Positions 5,136-12,184 of a DNA stretch of 12,184 nt are shown piece by piece. A program made the translations under genes and the position numbers. The stretch comes from Omnitrophica bacterium RIFCSPLOWO2_01_FULL_45_10b (GTDB lineage: Bacteria > Omnitrophota > Omnitrophia > Omnitrophales > Danuiimicrobiaceae): positions 3,717 through 15,900 of the forward strand of contig MHFM01000073.1 in assembly GCA_001804205.1 (NCBI GenBank), written 5' to 3'. Numbering within the stretch: the stretch's first letter is position 1; every line of letters starts with the position of its first letter. The notes below the pieces were generated by a model. That model saw only the letters and a list, made by a program, of their open reading frames with translations, was not told the DNA's origin and made no database searches.

Positions 5136-7045
5136 CGTATCCTGTTTTCATTCCGTTGATTCCGCTTGCCTCATTTGCCATTATTGTTTTTTTCGGAAAA
5201 TGGCTGAAGGAAAAAAGTGCCTGGGTTGCGATTCTCGCAAGTGCCGCTTCTTGCGTATTGTCTTTACGCGCGGCCTGGACTGTTGCGCAAGGGGGCTCTT
5301 TTCATCAAAGTTTTAATTGGTTGATGATCAATAACATACCGCTCGAATTCGGAATTGCGATTGATCCGCTTTCTGCTGTCATGCTTTTTGTGGTCACGTT
5401 CATCGGAACCTTAATCGTCATTTACTCTGTAGGTTACATGCATGAGGATCCGCGTTACGCGCGTTTTTTTGCTTATCTTTCACTTTTTTTATTCTCAATG
5501 CTGGGACTTGTTCTTTCTTCAACGCTGGTTCAGATTTACTTATTCTGGGAATTGGTAGGTTTATGTTCTTACTTTTTGATCGGATTTTGGTTTGAAAAAA
5601 AATCGGCGGCGGAAGCGGGCCGTAAAGCTTTTATCACTAACCGAATTGGAGATATCGGATTTTTCTTAGGAATTGTGACCTTTTTCTATGCGACAGGCAC
5701 CGTACGCTTTGCCGACATTCGTCCGGAATTGATCCACGCTCATGCCGGTTCAGCCGTTTTGACCGCCAGTGCGCTTCTTTTATTTTGCGGCGCCGTTGGA
5801 AAATCAGCTCAGTTCCCGCTTCATGTCTGGCTTCCCGATGCCATGGAAGGCCCAACACCGGTCAGCGCTTTGATTCACGCGGCAACAATGGTAGCAGCCG
5901 GCATTTATTTGGTGGCGCGGCTGTTTCCCCTTTTTCACGCCTTTCCGGATGTCTCACAAGTCATTGCCATCATCGGAACGGTGACGGCGCTTATGGCTGC
6001 TTTCTTCGCGCTGACGCAAATGGACATCAAAAAAGTACTCGCCTACTCCACCATCAGTCAGCTTGGTTATATGACGGCAGCCCTCGGCGTAGGCGGGATG
6101 ACGGCCGGTACTTTCCATTTAATGACTCACGCTTTTTTTAAAGCGCTGCTTTTCTTAGGCGCAGGCAGCGTCATTCACGGAAGCGGTGTTCAGGATATGA
6201 ATGAAATGGGCGGCCTTCGGAAAACGATGCCGATTACCTTTTGGACTTTCGTGATGGCCACGGTTGCCATTGCCGGAATTCCGCCGTTTGCCGGATTTTG
6301 GAGTAAAGATGAAATCTTAGTCCGTGCTTTTGAATCGGGCCACCGAATCATATTTTGGGCGCTTGTGCTTACGGCTTTAATGACTTCTTTCTACATGTTC
6401 CGGCTTCTTTTTCTTACGTTTTTTGGCAAAACGCGCGGGCACCTGCATCCGCACGAATCTCCGCTCGTCATGACTCTTCCTTTGATTATTTTAGCGTTTG
6501 GCTCAGCACTCATCGGCCTGCCCGGCTCTCCGTGGATGCACCACTGGTTTCAAAATTTCCTTGCGGCGGGTCACCCTGAAGAAATTGGCATGAATTCATT
6601 CGTCGTTACCATTTCAATCGCAACCAGCGTGGCCGGATTCTTGACGGCTTTTGCCCTGTACGTGCTCAAACCAGAACTTCCAAAGCGATTCGCCAAAAAG
6701 TATTGGGTTCTTTACGAGGCTTCGAAAAACAAACTTTGGATCGATGAATTTTATCAAGCGACCGTGATCGGTTGGTTCAAAGCCGTTTCAAAAAATGCTT
6801 TTGTTTTTGATGCAGAAGTCATTGACCGAACCGTCAACGAAGTGGGCTTAAAAACGATTTCAGTAAGCCGAATCAAAAATTGGATTGATCAATACATCGT
6901 TGATGGATTGGTTAACTTGACGGGCTGGACGGTTCGAAAGATAAGCGCTGTTCTCAGGCTCATTCAAACCGGTTACATTCATAACTATTTATTCGTTCTG
7001 CTTCTTGGTCTCTTAGTCATCGTATTCGCCGTTTTTAATATTTAA
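5129..7045 (+). CDS. nuoL: NADH-quinone oxidoreductase subunit L (ND5, antiporter-like)
   Basis: This is the distal antiporter-like proton-pumping subunit, 638 residues with about 16 hydrophobic segments. Key charged residues of the half-channels are present: Glu141 in FWELVGLCSYFLIGFW; Lys225 in GAVGKSAQFPLHVWLPDAME, followed by GPTPVSALIHAATMVAAG; His334/Lys338 in THAFFKALLFLGAG; and Lys393 in FWSKDEIL. The C-terminal part (about 530-600) fits the long lateral helix (HL) that runs along the membrane arm, and a final membrane anchor ends the protein. The start at ATG 5129 overlaps the nuoK stop (ATGGTAA). There is no Shine-Dalgarno sequence ahead of it, so it is probably coupled to nuoK translation. 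A perfect palindrome GAGATCGATCTC (5112-5123) lies just before it within nuoK. Confidence 0.97.
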   Translation: MVTYPVFIPLIPLASFAIIVFFGKWLKEKSAWVAILASAASCVLSLRAAWTVAQGGSFHQSFNWLMINNIPLEFGIAIDPLSAVMLFVVTFIGTLIVIYSVGYMHEDPRYARFFAYLSLFLFSMLGLVLSSTLVQIYLFWELVGLCSYFLIGFWFEKKSAAEAGRKAFITNRIGDIGFFLGIVTFFYATGTVRFADIRPELIHAHAGSAVLTASALLLFCGAVGKSAQFPLHVWLPDAMEGPTPVSALIHAATMVAAGIYLVARLFPLFHAFPDVSQVIAIIGTVTALMAAFFALTQMDIKKVLAYSTISQLGYMTAALGVGGMTAGTFHLMTHAFFKALLFLGAGSVIHGSGVQDMNEMGGLRKTMPITFWTFVMATVAIAGIPPFAGFWSKDEILVRAFESGHRIIFWALVLTALMTSFYMFRLLFLTFFGKTRGHLHPHESPLVMTLPLIILAFGSALIGLPGSPWMHHWFQNFLAAGHPEEIGMNSFVVTISIATSVAGFLTAFALYVLKPELPKRFAKKYWVLYEASKNKLWIDEFYQATVIGWFKAVSKNAFVFDAEVIDRTVNEVGLKTISVSRIKNWIDQYIVDGLVNLTGWTVRKISAVLRLIQTGYIHNYLFVLLLGLLVIVFAVFNI

Positions 7046-7058
7046 ATAGGAGAGAAAA

Positions 7059-8534
7059 ATGCATCTACCAATTTTAAGCTGCCTTGTGTTCTTGCCCTTA
7101 GTGGGAATGATTTTGATTATGCTCGTGCCGCGCGGCCGGGACAATTTAATTCGGGGCATTGCAACAATCGCAACCGCTCTTGTTCTGGGCCTTACGATTA
7201 AGCTTCTGGCTGCATTTGATCAAACGCAGAGCGGGATGCAGTTTGTAGAACATGCCCAATGGATTCGTGAACTCAACGTTTTTTATCATCTCGGCGTAGA
7301 CGGCATCAGCATTTTGATGATTTTTGCCACGGCCTTGCTCGGTTTTCTTGCCTGCGTGGCGTCTTTTGGAATCACGGAACGAACTAAAGAATATTTTGCG
7401 CTTTATCTTCTCCTTGAAACCGGAATGATGGGGACTTTTCTGTCACTTGATCTTTTTCTCTTTTATATTTTCTGGGAAGTCGTCCTGGTGCCGATGTATT
7501 TTTTGATCGGTGTTTGGGGCGGGCCGAGAAAAGAGTACGCGGCGATCAAATTTTTTCTTTACACTTTGGCGGGCAGCATGTTCATGCTCATCGGAATTTT
7601 GGCGCTTTATTTCAATCATACACCGCATACGTTTGATATGATCGAGCTCACTAAAAATTCCTTCGCGCTTTATTTTCAGCAACTCGTTTTTCTGGCCCTT
7701 TTCTTTGGGTTCGCCATCAAAGTTCCTATTTTTCCTTTTCACACATGGCTTCCGGACGCACACGTCGAAGCGCCGACTCCGATCAGTGTTCTCCTTGCTG
7801 GCGTGCTGCTTAAAATGGGGACGTACGGATTTTTCAGAATTAGCTATCCCATTCTACCGCAAGCGGCGCATTGGTTTGGCCCCTATATGGGCGTTCTTGC
7901 CGTCATTGGAATCGTCTACGGCGGTTTTGTTGCCTTTGCCCAGAAAGATTTCAAAAAAATGGTCGCTTATTCAAGCGTAAGCCATATGGGATTTGTGCTG
8001 CTCGGGCTTGCGGTATTCACGCCGGCGGCCATGAATGGTGCCCTTCTGCAAATGTTCAATCATGCCATGATCACCGGGGGACTCTTCTTGCTTGTGGGCG
8101 TTCTTTATGACCGAGCGCATACAAGAGAAATGGATGCCTTCGGCGGAGTTTGGTCCAAAATGCCGGTTTATGGCAGCATTTTAATTTTCATCTCACTCGC
8201 TTCGCTCGGACTCCCAGGCCTTTCCGGCTTTGTCAGTGAATTCATGGTGCTAATGGGGAGCTATCCCGTATACCGCTGGATGACGATTGCCTCATGCATC
8301 GGAATTCTGCTGGCGGCAGCCTATCTTCTTTATATGATTCAACGCGTCTTGCTCGGACCGCTGAACCCAAAATGGTCTCGCCTTCCAGATATCAATAAGC
8401 GCGAGATATTTACCTTGGTTCCATTAATGATTTTTATTCTCGCCGTCGGCGTTTACCCAAAAATCGCGCTTCAATATATCGGGCCCAGCATTGAACACTT
8501 GCTTCACTTGCTCGCAGGAAAAATAGCGGCATGA
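7059..8534 (+). CDS. nuoM: NADH-quinone oxidoreductase subunit M (ND4, antiporter-like)
   Basis: The second antiporter-like pump subunit has 491 residues and about 14 hydrophobic segments. Glu140 lies in FYIFWEVVLVPMYFLIG, Lys221 in FAIKVPIFPFHTWLPDAH and Lys252 in AGVLLKMGTYG; these match the proton-path residues of the family. The junction with nuoL is ordinary: 13 bases separate the genes, with a good AGGAG (7048-7052) six bases before ATG 7059. No repeat is inserted there. The stop TGA (8532-8534) is in the ATGA at the left edge of repeat copy 4. Confidence 0.97.
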   Translation: MHLPILSCLVFLPLVGMILIMLVPRGRDNLIRGIATIATALVLGLTIKLLAAFDQTQSGMQFVEHAQWIRELNVFYHLGVDGISILMIFATALLGFLACVASFGITERTKEYFALYLLLETGMMGTFLSLDLFLFYIFWEVVLVPMYFLIGVWGGPRKEYAAIKFFLYTLAGSMFMLIGILALYFNHTPHTFDMIELTKNSFALYFQQLVFLALFFGFAIKVPIFPFHTWLPDAHVEAPTPISVLLAGVLLKMGTYGFFRISYPILPQAAHWFGPYMGVLAVIGIVYGGFVAFAQKDFKKMVAYSSVSHMGFVLLGLAVFTPAAMNGALLQMFNHAMITGGLFLLVGVLYDRAHTREMDAFGGVWSKMPVYGSILIFISLASLGLPGLSGFVSEFMVLMGSYPVYRWMTIASCIGILLAAAYLLYMIQRVLLGPLNPKWSRLPDINKREIFTLVPLMIFILAVGVYPKIALQYIGPSIEHLLHLLAGKIAA

Positions 8535-8640
8535 TCCCGTTAGAGCTCGGAACTTAATGGAGTTATTCTAAAATGCACGCAGTTAAAATCGGGCAACAAC
8601 CGTCCGTGTCAAACTTAACGATATCTGGAGCTCTAACGGG
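8535..8640 (+). mobile_element. 106-bp ATGA-junction element, copy 4 (nuoM/nuoN)
   Basis: The fourth copy is flanked by ATGA 8531-8534 (nuoM stop) and ATGA 8641-8644 (nuoN start). It has the same inverted termini, two GGAG-N10-ATG arrangements and mini-ORF as copies 2 and 3. As in copy 3, the sequence TAATGG links the MIPLELGT frame (from ATG 8531) to a four-codon MELF frame that stops two bases before the mini-ORF start. It differs from copy 2 at about four positions, which is the closest pair by eye. Confidence 0.88.
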
Positions 8641-8644
8641 ATGA
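8573..8644 (+). CDS. mini-ORF of the repeat, copy 4 (23 codons, coupled to nuoN)
   Basis: A 23-codon frame beginning MHAVKIGQQPSV and ending SGALTG. It is preceded by GGAG with ten bases to the ATG, and its TGA (8642-8644) overlaps the nuoN ATG at 8641. It differs from the other copies by F-to-S near the end. As in the other copies, expression is inferred and no homolog is known to me. Confidence 0.4.
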   Translation: MHAVKIGQQPSVSNLTISGALTG

Positions 8645-10113
8645 ATGCGGTCGATAGCCTCTTTTTTATTCGTTCTGAGATTTTCTTGGCGGCCGTTATT
8701 TTCGTCGTTTTGATTCTCGACTTTTTCATACAACAAAAGAGATGGCTTGGCTGGCTTAGTGTTTTATCAATCCTCATCGCTTTTTTTCTATCCCCGAGTT
8801 TTTATCCCGATAGCGGGCTTTTCTTTAACTACTACACTTTAGATCCATTTGGTTTCTTTTTTAAAACCATTGCCTATCTCACAATTGGCCTAACGCTCCT
8901 TGCAAGCCTTGCGTACGAAAAAATACCGCAAAAACAAGCGGGCGAGTTTTACGTTCTGTTGCTCACAATGGCACTTCTGCTCACATTTATGGGCGGGGCC
9001 ACAAATTTATTAATGATTTTTCTTACGATTGAGTCCGTTTCGCTCACTTCTTACCTTTTAACGGGATTTCAAAAATTCGACAAACGCTCGAGCGAAGCTT
9101 CGCTTAAATACGTACTCTTTGGAGCCGTTTCTTCCGCCGTAATGCTTTTTGGTATGTCACTCCTTTTTGGCGCGTCGGGAACCATTGAGTTAAGCCAAAT
9201 CGGTGAGCTTCTAAAGTCTTCGGCCAGCATCCCGCAAAATGTTTTAACTCAAACGGGTGGGGCTAACACGCATGGAATGATTTTGATGGGCATGCTTTTT
9301 CTTATGGCGGGTATCGGATTCAAAATTTCAATGGTCCCATTCCACATGTGGGCGCCGGATGTGTACCAAGGAGCCCCAACTCCTGTCACCGCTTTTTTAA
9401 CGGTGGCCCCGAAAGCGCTCGGCGTTGCCGTAATGGCTCGCGTTTTATTCTTTGCTTTTCCCGATTTGGTCCACAAATGGGCGTTTTTGATGACGTGGAT
9501 TTCCATTGCCACGATGACGATTGGAAATGTCATCGCCATTTCGCAATCGGATATCAAACGCCTTTTGGCTTACTCAAGCATTGCCCAAGCCGGATATATC
9601 CTGGCCGGGTTGGCCACGCCGGGCGAGCTCGGGCTTCAAGCAACTTTGATTTACATTGCAGCTTACTTATTAACGAACCTGGGCGCTTTTTTTACGGTGA
9701 TTGCGATTGAGCGGAATTTGGAATCAAATGAACTGGAAGCGTACAACGGACTTTCGGTGAGAAACCCGCTTTTGGCCCTTGTGCTTACGATTTTCTTATT
9801 GTCGCTTGCGGGAATTCCGCCTCTTGCTGGATTTATCGGAAAAATCTATATCTTTTCATCGGCCATTAAAGCGCATTCCATACCGCTTGCGCTGTCCATT
9901 GCATTGAATTCAGCGGTTGCCGCTTATTATTATTTCAACGTGGTTAAAGCGATGTATCTGGCCCCACCAAAAGTGAAAGAGCCTCTCACAAACCCATTTC
10001 CAATTAAGCTCGCTATCGGTACCATGCTTTTTGGAACTTTCCTAATCGGCCTTTGGCCTTCGCTGATTATTCAAGCAGTCGTAAAATCTTTAGCGAATTT
10101 CCCCATCTTTTAA
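8641..10113 (+). CDS. nuoN: NADH-quinone oxidoreductase subunit N (ND2, antiporter-like)
   Basis: The third antiporter-like pump subunit, placed next to NuoK and NuoJ in the membrane arm, has 490 residues and about 14 hydrophobic segments. Family features include Glu131 in FLTIESVSLTSYLLTGF, Lys228 in GIGFKISMVPFHMWAPDVYQ followed by GAPTPVTAFLTVAPKALG (Lys258), and the later AYSSIAQAGYILAGL and LAGIPPLAGFIGKIYIF stretches. The start at ATG 8641 is in the ATGA following repeat copy 4, with GGAG ten bases upstream. A natural AGGAA also lies near the end of nuoM, ahead of the left ATGA. This is the last gene of the operon. No clear intrinsic terminator follows within the 68-base gap. Confidence 0.97.
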   Translation: MNAVDSLFFIRSEIFLAAVIFVVLILDFFIQQKRWLGWLSVLSILIAFFLSPSFYPDSGLFFNYYTLDPFGFFFKTIAYLTIGLTLLASLAYEKIPQKQAGEFYVLLLTMALLLTFMGGATNLLMIFLTIESVSLTSYLLTGFQKFDKRSSEASLKYVLFGAVSSAVMLFGMSLLFGASGTIELSQIGELLKSSASIPQNVLTQTGGANTHGMILMGMLFLMAGIGFKISMVPFHMWAPDVYQGAPTPVTAFLTVAPKALGVAVMARVLFFAFPDLVHKWAFLMTWISIATMTIGNVIAISQSDIKRLLAYSSIAQAGYILAGLATPGELGLQATLIYIAAYLLTNLGAFFTVIAIERNLESNELEAYNGLSVRNPLLALVLTIFLLSLAGIPPLAGFIGKIYIFSSAIKAHSIPLALSIALNSAVAAYYYFNVVKAMYLAPPKVKEPLTNPFPIKLAIGTMLFGTFLIGLWPSLIIQAVVKSLANFPIF

Positions 10114-10181
10114 AACAACCTCCCTGCAAAATATAATTTCCCGTACTATAACATAAATTAAGGAAGCTTTAACTTGAAAGA
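10114..10181. other. Convergent gap between nuoN and the barrel gene
   Basis: This 68-base AT-rich spacer lies between two converging genes. I looked for a bidirectional terminator and found only weak, short self-complementary pieces such as AAGCTT and CTTT-N6-AAAG. There is no GC-rich stem with a T tract on either strand. Termination may be factor-dependent or lie within the neighbouring coding ends. Confidence 0.5.
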
Positions 10182-11678
10182 CTACAAGGGCATTATGAGG
10201 CCGAGTGCCATGCCATGATTGGTATAATCGAAATTAGAGTTGTTGGAATTGTTCCGCTCGTACCGGTAATCTATGCTTGTCAGGAGCCACGGCCGGAAGG
10301 CATAATCAAAACCTACAAAAAGGTTGCCCACGGTATCCCGCCTTTTGATAAACACTCTGCCGGTCGCAGCGGCCGCATCATAATTCTGACGAATTAAAGC
10401 ACCGCCGGTTCTACCGCGTAGTTTTGAAGTAAAAAGATAAGTTGCAGAAGCCTGGAACCGTTTTTCATCGAGGAAGCGGTTGTTTGTAAAGGTGGACTCA
10501 TAGGAAGTCCGATGAAAATAAAAGTCTAGGTCGGTTCGTTTCGTCAATGTATGCCGCAGACGAATATCGGCAACCGGTTTATCAAACTCACCTTTGCTGC
10601 TGTGGTAATTCCGGTCCATATAACCCACCCGTGCTAAAATGCCGGTCCGCTCCGAAAGCTGACCAACCACTCCAACCCGGCCTTGGTGGTACCGGCCGGG
10701 CCGTGTGACATCATAATCGTAATCAAAATGCGAATAATTGTACTCAAGGAGGCCTCGGAAATTTGGGGCTAACGTCCGGTATGCCCTTCCCGTAATCACG
10801 TTATTATCATACTCAAATTGATCGTAAATTGAACTGTCATAACGGCGGTGCGCATTTTCGTACTGCGTTTCAAACGTCCAATCCCGCCAATTGTATCCAA
10901 CCGTGGGACTTACTTTTTGATCCTCATATTCAACCCGTTTGACGAACGCCGTGCCTGCTCGAGCGGCATCCTTAACATATTCTTCTGTTACATTGACATA
11001 AAGATTGTCGGTCAACTTAAAATTGCCGAGCGCTCCGAACGATTGACCGATGTCATCATGCTGATCGTATTTGCCAAATTCCAAAAAGCGCGCTTCGTAA
11101 ACCGCGCCGATACGATACCGATCGTCCGCACCAAACGGGAAATTCACTGAAACGCCCGGAGTCCAAGTCCAAAGCACTTCATCACGCGTTTTGGGAGCTT
11201 CCGGTTCATCAAATACGTTGCTATTATATTCAAAACCTGCTTTGAGATAAGGTTTAACCTTAGCCGGAGTTCCTTGCAAAATTTGAGAGGTGAAATCCTT
11301 GGCCCAAAACTTCTTGGCCAAACCTTCAAAAGCATCTAAGGTTTGATTGATGCCTTGATCGATTTTAAAATCGCTGAGCCCTTGGGCCATTCCGGAAACA
11401 ACGTGATCAGAAATTTCAGATACTTTTGCGCGATCAGCCCCCACAACGAGCCGATCGAAGGACCAATCCAAACCTTGGCCGAAAAATTTCACTACCCCTT
11501 CTATAAAGGGGCACGTTCCCGGCTGAAGTGCGGCATCGATTACCTTCCGGGCGTTCACCCCAATAGAGTTTGCGCCTGACTTTGCAGTTCCAAGATCTCC
11601 AGCATATAGAAAGGAGCTCGAGAGGAAAAAAGAGCCTGCGGAAACTAGAAAAATAAGGTAAGAGGTTACTCTGCGCAT
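10182..11678 (-). CDS. Outer-membrane beta-barrel protein (BBP2-like porin family, putative)
   Basis: The protein is 498 residues from the chosen start. Residues 1-26 (MRRVTSYLIF... ending FLYA) form a signal peptide with an A-x-A-like cleavage site before GDLG. A soluble N-terminal region (about 27-140) contains one Cys and helical stretches. From about 141 (VKPYLKAGFEYNSNVF) to the end it alternates aromatic and polar residues in the manner of outer-membrane strands. The opening barrel segment, a Y-x-S-N-V-F-type motif followed by TPGVSVNFPFG, resembles the BBP2_2/BBP2-type putative porins. Substrate is unknown. The start at 11678 is preferred over ATG 11717 because it has a strong AAAGGAAAGG ribosome site and begins directly at the signal peptide. 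The gene is convergent with nuoN and functionally unrelated to complex I as far as can be seen. Confidence 0.8.
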   Translation of the reverse strand: MRRVTSYLIFLVSAGSFFLSSSFLYAGDLGTAKSGANSIGVNARKVIDAALQPGTCPFIEGVVKFFGQGLDWSFDRLVVGADRAKVSEISDHVVSGMAQGLSDFKIDQGINQTLDAFEGLAKKFWAKDFTSQILQGTPAKVKPYLKAGFEYNSNVFDEPEAPKTRDEVLWTWTPGVSVNFPFGADDRYRIGAVYEARFLEFGKYDQHDDIGQSFGALGNFKLTDNLYVNVTEEYVKDAARAGTAFVKRVEYEDQKVSPTVGYNWRDWTFETQYENAHRRYDSSIYDQFEYDNNVITGRAYRTLAPNFRGLLEYNYSHFDYDYDVTRPGRYHQGRVGVVGQLSERTGILARVGYMDRNYHSSKGEFDKPVADIRLRHTLTKRTDLDFYFHRTSYESTFTNNRFLDEKRFQASATYLFTSKLRGRTGGALIRQNYDAAAATGRVFIKRRDTVGNLFVGFDYAFRPWLLTSIDYRYERNNSNNSNFDYTNHGMALGLIMPL

Positions 11679-11681
11679 CGC

Positions 11682-11692
11682 ACCTTTCCTTT
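11682..11692 (-). promoter_or_regulatory. Ribosome-binding site deciding the barrel gene start
   Basis: On the minus strand AAAGGAAAGGT precedes ATG 11678 by a few bases. It is a strong Shine-Dalgarno match. It lies inside the frame of the longer alternative start at ATG 11717, which has no comparable site, so translation most likely begins at 11678. Confidence 0.65.
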
Positions 11693-11707
11693 TTTTACTA
11701 TTAATTG

Positions 11708-11727
11708 TTATCGACAACTGCCGATAA
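11708..11727. promoter_or_regulatory. Inverted repeat TTATCG-N8-CGATAA upstream of the barrel gene
   Basis: Two perfect six-base half-sites, TTATCG (11708-11713) and CGATAA (11722-11727), are separated by eight bases. The centres of the half-sites are about 14 bases apart, compatible with a dimeric regulator. It lies about 30 to 50 bases upstream of the barrel gene start, between two divergent genes. It could be an operator or merely a weak hairpin in the 5' leader. The regulator is unknown. Confidence 0.3.
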
Positions 11728-11759
11728 ATACATTAGAAGATTGTCCGCGCGATTTTTTC

Positions 11760-11788
11760 TTGAAATCGAGATGGCCCTAATATATGAT
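11760..11788 (+). promoter_or_regulatory. Sigma70-like promoter for the small exported-protein gene
   Basis: TTGAAA (11760-11765) is a good -35 box, and TATGAT (11783-11788) is a good -10 box at the ideal 17-base spacing. Transcription would begin near 11795, giving a very short leader with GAAGGG (11796-11801) six bases before ATG 11808. This layout also argues that the upstream in-frame ATG at 11784, which lies inside the -10 box, is not the start. Confidence 0.5.
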
Positions 11789-11807
11789 GAAAAGCGAAGG
11801 GAAATCA

Positions 11808-12170
11808 ATGAAATCAAAACGTGGCCCCACAATTAGTTTCATGATAGGTTGCGCAATCATAATCATCCTCGTTTTTCCTCTCACGACGTTTGCCTTAAGC
11901 AGCAGACCGCCAAAAATAGATGAGCAAGCCAATGCTGCCCCCGATCAATTTTCAGAAGGTGATGCGCTTAGATACGGCGGGCTCTTCGGTCCATTGCCGG
12001 ATCCTTACGATCATCCTATGGGCGATTTTATGACCGGCTTAGGCCGCACGGATGCGCATGATAATCCAATCAATACGAGAGATATGGGATTCGGGGCAGG
12101 CGTCAAAGGATTCGATGCCATTAATCGCCGCATATGTCCCGAAGGCGCTCTGAGCTGTCCAGACTCCTAA
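11808..12170 (+). CDS. Small exported protein of unknown function
   Basis: A 120-residue protein with an N-terminal signal peptide: basic MKSKR, then a hydrophobic stretch to about residue 29 (ending LTTFA), with probable cleavage before LSSRPPK. The mature part is about 90 residues, acidic and rich in Gly, Asp and Pro (GGLFGPLPDPYDHPMGDFM). It has two cysteines near the C-terminus (CPEGALSC) that could form a disulfide. I recognise no family. The start was chosen for the GAAGGG site six bases upstream and the promoter position; a start at 11784 is possible in frame but unlikely. It diverges from the barrel gene. A shared periplasmic or surface role is only a guess from both being exported. 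Confidence 0.6.
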   Translation: MKSKRGPTISFMIGCAIIIILVFPLTTFALSSRPPKIDEQANAAPDQFSEGDALRYGGLFGPLPDPYDHPMGDFMTGLGRTDAHDNPINTRDMGFGAGVKGFDAINRRICPEGALSCPDS

Positions 12171-12184
12171 GTATAATTTTCTCC

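Noticed and set aside
210..8644. Four regularly sized repeats considered as a CRISPR array
   Set aside because: They are separated by whole genes, have mobile-element-type termini, and show no spacer structure.
10114..10181. Intrinsic terminator for nuoN or the barrel gene
   Set aside because: No GC-rich stem followed by a T tract is visible on either strand.
10848..11150. 100-codon plus-strand frame antisense to the barrel gene
   Set aside because: No ribosome site or domain-like content; it is a shadow of the barrel coding sequence.
11784..11807. Earlier start (ATG 11784) for the small exported protein
   Set aside because: It lies within the likely -10 box and has no ribosome site, whereas ATG 11808 has GAAGGG six bases upstream.

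Overview
The window is a near-complete respiratory complex I (nuo) operon on the + strand, followed by a convergent outer-membrane beta-barrel gene and the start of a divergent small exported-protein gene. The gene order is nuoB (3' end only), nuoC, nuoD, nuoI, nuoH, nuoJ, nuoK, nuoL, nuoM, nuoN. All of these except nuoB are complete and intact. No nuoE, nuoF or nuoG lies between nuoD and nuoN, so this stretch encodes the quinone-reducing and proton-pumping modules but not the NADH-oxidising module. nuoI precedes nuoH, whereas the commoner order is H then I.

The organism is probably a diderm bacterium: the barrel protein has a signal peptide and a beta-strand-rich body typical of outer-membrane porins. 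The GTCATTGCGAG- and GTCATTCTGAG-type interspersed repeats are of a kind seen in repeat-rich, often uncultured diderm lineages. An Omnitrophota- or deltaproteobacteria-like source is a guess, because no rRNA or marker gene is present.

The most striking content lies between the nuo genes. Four copies of a 106-107 bp element, about 94-96% identical to one another by eye count, sit at nuoB/C, nuoD/I, nuoJ/K and nuoM/N. Each has 13-14 bp perfect terminal inverted repeats and is flanked on both sides by ATGA. At each site the left ATGA holds the upstream stop and the right ATGA holds the downstream start. Removing the element and one ATGA leaves a classical four-base ATGA stop/start overlap. Inside every copy is a GGAG Shine-Dalgarno sequence, a 23-codon mini-ORF, and a TGA that overlaps the next gene's ATG. 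The element therefore appears to insert into translationally coupled gene junctions and to rebuild the coupling through its own small reading frame. One ATGA overlap in the operon (nuoI/nuoH) remains empty.

Two other junctions (nuoC/D and nuoH/J) carry unrelated, longer inverted-repeat elements of the GTCATTGCGAG type. The second of these has another repeat family nested inside it. In total six of nine nuo junctions are occupied by repeats, yet no reading frame is broken. Beyond nuoN (10113), a short gap separates it from the convergent barrel gene (stop at 10182). The barrel gene and the small exported-protein gene diverge from a roughly 130 bp region holding a good sigma70-like promoter for the small gene and a TTATCG-N8-CGATAA inverted repeat.
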